Source of the DNA: Auriscalpium vulgare
Lineage: Eukaryota > Basidiomycota > Agaricomycetes > Russulales > Auriscalpiaceae
Direction of reading: 5' to 3'
Assembly: GCA_019915015.1 (NCBI GenBank)
Contig: JAHBBC010000001.1
Location: 1,116,001 to 1,180,000 of the forward strand
DNA length: 64,000 bases
Position 1 is the stretch's first letter. Each line of letters begins with the position of its first letter. The notes under the pieces are model-generated. The model did not search any database and was not told where the DNA came from. It worked only from the letters and a program-made list of their open reading frames with translations. A program made the position numbers and the translations under genes. This document shows positions 52,608 through 61,098 of this stretch, in pieces.

Positions 52608-55018
52608 CATCAGGAAAAATCTATATTGACATAGCATGAGTGGAAGCTATGTAGAGCAACAGAGACGAAACAGCCGTTGATGGAGTTCTGTGTAGTGTCC
52701 ATAGTTGTGATGCGCGGTCTCGTAGCTCAACAGAGGTGACATAGTAGGGTGCCGTAGCTCTGTAGTACCCATAGTTGTGACTTACAGTTCCATAGTCAAG
52801 ACCCACAGTCCCATAGCACGACGCAGCCTCCTCTGTGTTGCAGACTGTTCGCCGTATGGCATCATCATAGGTTGTCGTACTTGTACCGTACTCCATCCTG
52901 CCCTTCCTGCTGCGTGCTCGAGCGTGTCAGCCAACATGCTCGCGCTCGTCCGTCCGTGATGCTCGTATCTTGCATGCCGCGCGAGCTTGCGCTCCTCTGA
53001 CGCCAGCCTAGCAAAAAAGGGTTGTGCTGTCTGCTCGACAGCACGAGTGTGTCAAGTCAGTGAGCGCGAGCCACGGCGTGCAGGAGGACGCGGACGCACC
53101 GAATCTGGCGAGCGGTCGTCTCCGGCACCGTCCATGTGGTGTGCGTTAGAGAGCGCAAGAGCCAACTCGCTCGAGGACGGGCACGTCGGCGTGGGTGCGC
53201 GATCGTGCTCACGGTTGTCCACAGCGGATGTCAGCAACCAATACGTCAGAGTGCCGTGCCACTCGGAAACCACGTACTGTGATCGCTCCCTGGGCCCGGG
53301 GCCGGCAAGGTTGCTACTCAGTGAAAACCCCGCTTATTTCCACTCACAGTGCATTATTGTTGTTGGTGCCACTTGGTGGTCAGCTTCTGAACGCGGAAGG
53401 CCTGTTGACACCGGCCCTAAACAAAGCACAAACAACCACAAACGTTGAACTTTTTTTTCTTGCCTGCGTCATCCGTCTCCCCCGTCTTCCCGTCTCTTCT
53501 CACCCCCTCCCACAACGCAACACTCAATGTGCGCCAGCCTGCCAACTATAGCATCGACAATGCGTGCACTTGCCCCCCGCATGCGATACACGGTCAAGAG
53601 GGTAAGCACGTTACAACTTCGAGACACGGACGTCATCGCTGATCATGGCTCGTGCGCTCACCGCAGTGCGTGTCGTCCTGCGTGCGCCAACCCATGTGTA
53701 AGTCATTGATCATCTCTACTTGTTTTTTGTTACACTGATGTCACCTTTTGCAGGAGCATAGCAACAACTTTGAGAGGGCGCTGTCCACGCCTCGAGCGAC
53801 ACCCACCGCCTCCCGCGTGTCCAACGTCGCACAGTATCGCCAATTGCCGTCCCATCAGAGCGACACCTGCTCAACCCACAGTGCCTTCGAGCATGCCCAC
53901 CGCCGCCATCCAGCGCCCCCGCCAAGTCGACCTACCCCCGCCCCAAAACACAAACACGCGCGCGCTCCTCCGTGCCGACATCCTCGCCACGGCGACGCCC
54001 GCACGACCCGTTCGACCTGCTCACCGCGAACCCGCCGTACATCACGCGTGCTGAGTATGCCGCGCTCCCGCCGTCCGTGCGCGACTGGGAGGACCCCGCC
54101 GCCCGGCGGCGGGCTCGCGTTCTATCACGCCATCGCGGCGCTGTTTGCGGCGGGCTCGCGTTCTATCACGCCACCGCGGCGGTGCTTGCGGGCGGCGACG
54201 TGCTGCGTGCGGGCGGGTGCCTCTTCCCAGGCGTCCTCTACCTCGCCAGCCTCGGTAAGTTTCCCTTCTCCATCTCATTCAACCAGAAATCTGACACAAG
54301 CATATCCAGCTCTCGGCGTCGTCAAGCTCTGGACGTGCGGCGCACCGCTTAACGGCTTCTTCGCCGGGCACGGTGCGCACCTGTCGTCGTCACCTGCGCG
54401 CGGCTACTGTGGTACACAGGCACCGCGAGAGCTTCCTTGATGGAGCTGTTCCGCACATGCTGAACGTCGGCCGAAGTTGCCCAACACTCACACCTTTGTC
54501 CTTGCCCAGTGCTACATCCATCCTCCGAGCGCGCCTCTCATGCCCTCGAGCTACGCTCAGCGTCACCGTGCATTGCCCCAACACTCGCCCACCTACAACG
54601 CGCGCCGCCCACGATACTCCACCCACCGACTTCTCAGGGCAGCCTTGTGATGGTGTGACGGATACGGCAATGGCAATCATGTTTGCGAGGTTTGTTGCTT
54701 CGTAGTATATCCTTGTACATGCATGAGCAATACCATATGTTTTTTGTATGAAATTCCTGAAAATGTGTGATCAATAGTAGATGTATTGGTAGTATCTGGT
54801 AGTATATGTCTACGACGGACTCTGTAGTACTACGGAGGTCACCTATGCAGACCTCACTCATGCTATATGATGCTACAGTGCATGTGCTCCATGCTATGGG
54901 ATGCTACGGAGGTCGCATGCGTCACTACCGAGTCCCAATAGACAGGGACTTGTCTACCATGCAACGGCCGCTACGTCACCTACAGAGCGACACGTAGGCA
55001 AGCGAATTTTTCCTGATG
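52608..55018. mobile_element. Non-autonomous DNA transposon with 13-bp terminal inverted repeats
   Basis: CATCAGGAAAAAT at 52608-52620 is exactly the reverse complement of ATTTTTCCTGATG at 55006-55018. The flanks are CAGCA on the left and CAGCT on the right, while the empty site in copy A has CAGCA once (near 42573), which fits a 5-bp target duplication with one change. Subterminal regions carry short repeated motifs (CCATAGTTGTGA at 52698 and 52769; CTACGGAGGTC at 54833 and 54912). There is no transposase. The interior holds a HemK-like gene fragment. The superfamily is undetermined. Confidence 0.75.
53905..54390 (+). pseudogene. HemK/PrmC-type glutamine methyltransferase fragment inside the element
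   Basis: The frames encode pieces of an N5-glutamine methyltransferase that modifies release factors: a methyltransferase-fold stretch (NTNTRALLRADILATATP), then after a frameshift DPFDLLTANPPYITRAEYAA with the catalytic NPPY at 54028-54039, then LPPSVRDWEDPAA. A block of about 50 bp containing GGCTCGCGTTCTATCACGCC is then repeated in tandem near 54110-54175, and LALGVVKLWTCGAPLNGF follows an apparent intron. The SAM-binding N-terminal half is missing or unrecognisable. Frameshift and internal duplication make it non-functional. Its place inside terminal inverted repeats suggests capture of a host gene piece. Confidence 0.65.
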
Positions 55019-56330
55019 CAGCTGCAAGCAATGCAGGCGGTGAGAATAAACCCACCGCTTCTTCCTCGGTTGCTCCGGATCTGTCGCCGTGTAGCTCGCC
55101 CGACACAGTGCCTTCAGGAGGAATTTGGACCGTATCGGCTGCAGTCCCGTGAGCATTAGATCCTCAGACATGCCAGCAATGTAGGGCTCAGCTCACCGGT
55201 TGGACCGACCATCCCGGTTTGCCCAACATTTTGTACGGTATACGTCGCAATGTACACATGATCTGGGTCACCTTCCACGGTTGCCTGCATCGCAACATTT
55301 GGCCCTGTAGATCTTGTGAGTTGGCTACCAAAGGATGAAAAATCAATACTTGCCATCGGAGGTAGCATCACTAGGAACGACAAAGGAATATGTGACATGA
55401 GGTTGTTGGACTTGCCCACTGGGATGGCCGCCCCCCGGTACTAACTGCCGCATTGCCAAGCGTGAGGATCTCGATTCTAGAAGCGCGCGTTGGCCCCATA
55501 GAGTAACACACCTGTGCAACTATTTTCCTTGTCTTCTTCTGGTACTTACGAACCGCAATGAACGTCTGAAAGGCATTGCGTTTTTCAGCCTCAGCATCGA
55601 GGATGTCTCTAGCTTCCACAACGCTGCGACCTCATTAGATCTGAATTACTCGGAAAAGAGTGAAGAAGCTATCAACGTACGACGCAAGTTCGTTGGCGAT
55701 CTTGTGGCGGGACATTTCATCCATCCCGTTCCAGTGGAGTTCCAACTGTTCTTTCATCCACTCCTGTGCGTCTGATGCCTTCTCGTAGCTTTTTTCGGAG
55801 GAGAATATATGCACCACGTCATTAATGACTTGGAAAAGCGTAGAGGCAGCGTGGACTGCCGCACTGGGCGCGATATAGAGCATACTGTCAATAGGACGCG
55901 CGGAAAGTGTGGTGAGGACGAAGATTGAAGACGGAGGCGGAACAGCGTAAGGGTACACAGCGGAGAAGCGCGAAGGAGGTCGGGTACTTTCTGAGTGCAG
56001 GATGATGAAAGCAGGACAGCTTCTGTCTCGTCTTATATGCAAAACAAATTCAGTGAACCCCGAGCTGATCAGCGTCTTCCCATGAACAATTGAGATCTCT
56101 GAGTCCAGGTCCTCAGCAAATCTCCTTTGGGGACTTGAAGCCTAGCAAGTTTTCAGCACAAGTTTCACGTCCGTCGTCAACGCCCAGCCCAGTAAGCAAA
56201 CACGCCAAGTGACTTCTCACCTTACAACAACACTGCCCATCAGCCAGTAAGTGAAGTCATTGTTCTCGTTGCGTCGCGCACGGCACCCGAAACCGTGACA
56301 TCGGCCTGGGCGCCACTCTTCGAGCGCTTG

Positions 56331-58930
56331 TACCGTTGCGCTGACGGCTCTGAAGAAAGACTGTTCGCTCCAGAAGCTCCAGGCATCTTCTCTTGGAGCT
56401 AGTGCGCCTACTTTACGCCGCCCATACAACTTTTGCGGTGCACAGATTCCCAGGACGGTGGGCAAAATGCACAATGTCTACGTGCTTGACGCGCCCGTCC
56501 GACTTCCCATTGTTCGTCTTCAGACATATCATACATTAAATCGTGTCACAGACAGGTAAAGCCAATGATCGGGGACCTTACGCACCTTCTGGTAGCTGGC
56601 GAGCCGTGATGATCGCCCTGCACAGGCGGCGGCGATCCCAATAGAATGGTTTCTACGTCGCTCTGCTACGCACCATTCTTCTTTCGCAATGCTGCTCCGC
56701 GCAATTGTGAATAATATCCGCACTGTTCTTGATTCCATATTCCACTCCTCCGATCGTTCTCGTGCAGACCTTGCAAACGGCGTGTCACGTTCGCTCAGCT
56801 CGGCTGTTTCCAGCTTCCCGGTGATGCAGTTCAGGCGACCGCATCCCGGCGCCCTCTGGCAATTGTTCGCCGAAGTGGCCTCGAGCGGCCTGCAAGGTCA
56901 TTGATCATCTGTCGCACCGGCATAGGGTACGCGCCATACTCACACGTTCATGTAATATACACGGACCTTTTCCCTTTCCGCAACAACGCCGACTTCGATC
57001 ATGGCATGCACGCCACGTGCCACACGCCGCATGCCAGTGTCTTGTTTCTCAAAACGGCCTCAAGAGAGACGATCCTCGACTGTTCCGTCTAAGCAAGTTC
57101 AGCATTGTGTGTACACACCGAGCGCCCCAGAGATGCGGCGGCCAGGGCCGTATGAGTTGTATCCAGATGACCGCGTCACCTGAAATTAAGCGAAGCATCC
57201 CTACCGTCAAGCTTCCCTGCCTGTCGCCTAGATCGCTTCGCCTGATACCGTCACTGTGTCCCGCTGTCATGTTGACGACCACGCCGGACGAAGTTGCCTC
57301 CGTAAGAGCGCTGCGAAGAGGCGCGCGGGGGTTGAGCGTTGAGGTAAGCGAGACTGGGCGCGATAGCGGGGATCGCGACGAACTTACGAAGGACTACGCC
57401 CTGGCTTGCAGTTCCGGGCCTTGTACCCTCTGAGTACTACAATCATGCTCCTTTCAGTCGTCAAAACAACGCCGCGCGCCGAATTTGCGCGGCACATTTG
57501 GAACGGAGTATAAGATCTGAAATCGAAGTCCTGTAAGAGGGACAATGAACATGAGTAGTGAGTAACGTGGACAGCATGAGGGGCGTACCGCCTTCAACTA
57601 CTGTAGTTGTCAGGAGACCGTAAGAGCCCATTGTCTCGACTCCGAGCGTCGAGATGATGCCTCAGCGTGCTACAGGCCAGGGCCGCTCTCCGCCCACTAT
57701 CTGAGAGGGCTTTCTCACTCCAAACAAGCCTGCGGCGCGCGGAAGTCCTACGTGTAGAAGGTAAGCAAATCAGCAGACATATAGAGACCAGTGCAAATTT
57801 CACCATACGACAGGTTGCCACATATATGATATCTCCAATCCATCGTTTGCCCAGCGGTGTCTTGGAGCAGCATTTTCGAACTGTGATGGTCCCAACCCGC
57901 GCCGCGACGATCATCTGAAAGCACGAGGTCATATCATTATTCAGGTATAACCGTGGTTTAGGGACGAGCTTACTTAGCTCATGAGGTGTCGTCTGGCCGC
58001 CTACAGCCGCATGCTCAAATGTCCGGAAATGTCTGAATCCCCGGATGTGCAAGCGATAGCCCCAATTGCGGCGTGCTCTGACGGACCTTTCTGCCAACTC
58101 CGGTCTTTAGCAGCGACGTACAAGGAAATCTCACCTTCGAGCATGCGGTTTTGAGACGTGTTGATGGCAACGCAGGCGCGAGCGCGTCAACGTTGACACT
58201 ACTGGTCCAGATACTCTCGCAGACTCGGATCGAGCTCTATAGCCAATCTGCGGTTAGCTGACAACCTGCGCACACGCTCGTTTCCTCAGATGGGGCACGC
58301 CGACTCACCACCTGCTCTCATGAATTCGTCCTGCGATGATGCCGACATCGTCGTCCAAACACCGTCTCCATCGCCATCGCCAGCATCACGACGGCACCAA
58401 CTCCTGAACGCTTACCGTCGGCCGCCGCTCCTATTGTCCTCGCCCATGAATCTTGCGGAAAGTTCCGCGGGCCACGTACGAGGACATTGGATGCAGCAGA
58501 CGCGGTGGACGCTACAGACAAGGCGTTGGACGCCCAAGTTGAGTGTGTGCTCACCGATATCGCCGCCGTGCCGGAGGTACCCTGTGCCTTCGCATCTACC
58601 ACGCCCGCCTCTCCGTTGGTATGAAGATGCGACTAGTGCCGCAAGACGTCGACACGGCATGACCGTAGCGTGGAAGCAGTGCGATCTATGATGAAGACGC
58701 GTGAGGTATGGCGCGAGGCGGAGGCGGAAAATTTCGCGCTCACGAGGACGACAGCAATTGGAACTGGAGATAGATAGACAGCGTCGGACAATTTTGATAG
58801 CAAGTCGTAGGTGGCGGTTGTGCGTGGAGGGTTCGATCGGGGTGAGGGCGACAAGAGGCAAGCGGTCGTGTTCGGCGTCGTTCCGAGACGGCGCGGAGAC
58901 TCGGGTTGGACAACGATAAGTGCTGAGCGC
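56331..58930. other. Decayed part of copy B, no intact gene
   Basis: Collinear with 45875-48700. The open pieces seen in copy A are interrupted here, and no domain can be identified. Confidence 0.45.
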
Positions 58931-59409
58931 ATGCTCCTAAAGCACTCCTAGGGTTATGCTCCGCATTGTGGAGGACGAAATGGACTGGATGAGTTTTGCC
59001 AGAATGTCCTGCACGTGTCAAATAGAGAAGCAAGTGAGGCCACGCACACACCATTTCTTCGCCTCCGTGCACCTCCTCTGACCCGATTCTTGATCTCCTT
59101 GCCTGCTCTTCTGCCAGAGCGTATTCAGAAAGTGTGATATGGGGAGGGTAGGAAGCAGGCGGGGCCCGTGGCCGCGTTGTCGCGCCGCAACATGGTTTGA
59201 AGATATTCTCTTCAAAACCAAGCGAGATCTCATCGAGATCGTATTTGACGATTGCCGACTGAATGATACAACTTTGCCATGAAGTCGAGCGCCCACTCCT
59301 TTCAACTCTTTCCCCCACACTCCTTCGCTTCCAACAAATCCTTGTTCTTTCACTTTCATTCTCTATCCAGTCCCCATCATGCATTTCTCCCTTATGCCGA
59401 GTATCTGGC

Positions 59410-60420
59410 ATGCCGTCGATCGACTCCGGGCCGCAACAACTCGCCTGGCCCAATCTACGACTGCCACCAGTATGTGCGCTTATGCGCAGATTCCCTAACG
59501 ACACTGACCGTACCATCACCACGCATCTCTCAGACTATGTGGCATTGCCTGACGAAGAGTTGTTCCGTCCGAGCCAGGATATTGAGAAGGAAGAGCAGAC
59601 GAATCGGCTGTATTCGCTGGCGGAATTCGTCTCTCTGGAATCATCACCGTCTCGCCCTGCCCACCTCGTCGCACCTATCTGGAACAACGCACTTCTAGGT
59701 CGGCTCAGTCCTTTGCCGGAGTTCAAGGCTACTGGCACATTCACGTTCGCATCCCATCCGTTCCCCACTTCCTCCAGCACCTGCGTTGAGTCCCGTTCGG
59801 AGATGTTCCTTCGCCCCGAGCTCGATATTGCGCCGCCTCGCCGACGTCTATGGTGCGGAGAAGTTAGCGGTCAGGAGCAGCTCGATGCAGAACACCTTCA
59901 TGTGCGGTTCTCCTACGACGGATACACGGAGTTTGGGCGCATCATGCATTACTTCGGTCAAGATGAGCAACATGCCGTATTCGCCGCATTACTGGTACGC
60001 GCACCTCATCGTTCCCAGTACTCTCGCCCGCGCTTTGTCTTCCTCGAGGTTCCCCTGGAGCATTGCGCACCCTCGACTCTGCCCACCGATATTGTCTTCG
60101 CCCCCATCATCGAGCTCTCCGAAACCGACACCATCGAGTCCCGTCATATCATCATCGAACGTCCAGAACTCCCTGACTCGTCTAGCCCCGGTGATGGGAC
60201 CCGCAGCGCTACAGGCACCGAAACGGACCAATCACACCGCTACACCAAGACACACACCCCCGAGACGCCCCACAGGCGTCGCGGCACCGGCACGACCACG
60301 GGACAGCACAAAGCGAGCGAGCGTCTGGGGAGGAGACGGAGAGCCGAGGTAGGGAGTCGGAACGGTCGGGCGCGGAACTTGGTAGGACGCGTAGGAGCGC
60401 AGACGCGTGGGAAGAGCTGA
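59410..60420 (+). CDS. Unrecognised single-exon protein
   Basis: An uninterrupted frame whose first good ATG at 59410 gives MPSIDSGPQQLAWPNLRLPP; an earlier in-frame ATG at 59263 exists, but the intervening sequence looks like a pyrimidine-rich leader. The middle has natural composition (ALLGRLSPLPEFKATGTFTF, HVRFSYDGYTEFGRIMHYF, PRFVFLEVPLEHCAPSTLP). After about 60185 it becomes rich in Thr, Arg and Gly, which suggests that the original C-terminus was lost and the frame continues in foreign sequence, perhaps flank of the retrotransposon. No catalytic motif is recognised. Confidence 0.45.
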   Translation: MPSIDSGPQQLAWPNLRLPPVCALMRRFPNDTDRTITTHLSDYVALPDEELFRPSQDIEKEEQTNRLYSLAEFVSLESSPSRPAHLVAPIWNNALLGRLSPLPEFKATGTFTFASHPFPTSSSTCVESRSEMFLRPELDIAPPRRRLWCGEVSGQEQLDAEHLHVRFSYDGYTEFGRIMHYFGQDEQHAVFAALLVRAPHRSQYSRPRFVFLEVPLEHCAPSTLPTDIVFAPIIELSETDTIESRHIIIERPELPDSSSPGDGTRSATGTETDQSHRYTKTHTPETPHRRRGTGTTTGQHKASERLGRRRRAEVGSRNGRARNLVGRVGAQTRGKS

Positions 60421-60664
60421 CGAAGCAGCGGTATATAGACGCGATTCGACTTGTTGTAGGGACACTTTTGGACCTGGGGCCTACACCCGAGACTACACCT
60501 TTCATTCCTGCTTCACAGAGAGCATCGCACGACGCGACACAGCCAGACCACTGGGCCGACACGATGCCTTAAACCAGGAAGCCGTAGCGACATCCGGGTC
60601 GCGCCACCTTTGCGATACCACGGGCTACGCTGCCCCGACTCAACCACAGACTGGAGTGATACAG

Positions 60665-61049
60665 TGTGGTAGGTTTTATGACTGACGTTTATATTCCAGG
60701 ATAGCGACTCGGACGGTACAAGCGCGGGGACACAGGTCGGACGGTCGGACGGCAAGGGCGACTCCGCAACTAGGACGGACCGGCGGCGACAGACGGGAGG
60801 GTCGCACCGAATAGTGTGGGAAGAGACGCAACGTGCGACGGTCGGACGGGAGCGGAGAGAGAGAGAGAGAGGGGGAGAGGGCCGCAGGACGAGGGCAGGA
60901 CCCGCGGGGTCCTGGGTGGTTTGTTCGGGGCACGGTCGCGATCTTGGGTTTCTTCCTCCGACCCACTACCTCTTGGGCCAGCGGTTGGCTGCTCGCTCCC
61001 TCCATTTCTATCGACGTTCCCGGGGCCTCCCCCAGGGTTCACCTCATCA
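60665..61049 (+). repeat. Possible 5' LTR
   Basis: The segment from TGTGGTAGG to CTCATCA has TG...CA ends and lies just before a primer-binding-site-like TGGAGCCCACCGCGAGG. The boundaries are inferred only from position and end bases; no second LTR is in the window. It includes a GAGAGAGAGAGAGAG tract near 60858. Confidence 0.35.
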
Positions 61050-61053
61050 TTTG

Positions 61054-61070
61054 TGGAGCCCACCGCGAGG
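61054..61070 (+). promoter_or_regulatory. Putative tRNA primer binding site
   Basis: TGGAGCCCACCGCGAGG begins with the TGG that pairs to the CCA end of a tRNA, lies a few bases after the presumed LTR end and about 30 bp before the gag ATG. The tRNA is not identified. Confidence 0.4.
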
Positions 61071-61098
61071 GGGCTAGTGTCAACCGCTCAGCAACCCG

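Larger units (their letters stand above)
52263..55883 (-). pseudogene. Copy B of the unrecognised gene, interrupted by a 2.4-kb element
   Basis: Paralogue of 42210-43547. It starts MLYIAPSAAVHAASTLFQ and the first intron lies at the same place (before VVEARDILDAEAEKRNAF). Further matches are VTYSFVVPSDATSDG, GPNVAMQATVEGDPDHVYIA and the end TANKANTPNIRAQPE ... DLADWQEIACY ... EESPST. The intron after the exon ending GATEEEA contains a 2.4-kb insertion in place of about 40 nt in copy A. Another intron, near 55330, has a GC in place of the GT donor, and its acceptor AG has shifted by one base, which would break the frame. Probably a pseudogene, though use of the altered sites cannot be excluded. 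Confidence 0.65.
51895..58930 (+). repeat. Segmental duplication, copy B
   Basis: Direct repeat of 41880-48700, about 10 kb further on. It lacks the kinase gene: sequence matching 43940 continues directly into sequence matching 45875 (junction near 56325). It contains the extra element at 52608-55018. Divergence from copy A is moderate, with many small gaps, so the duplication is not recent. Confidence 0.85.
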
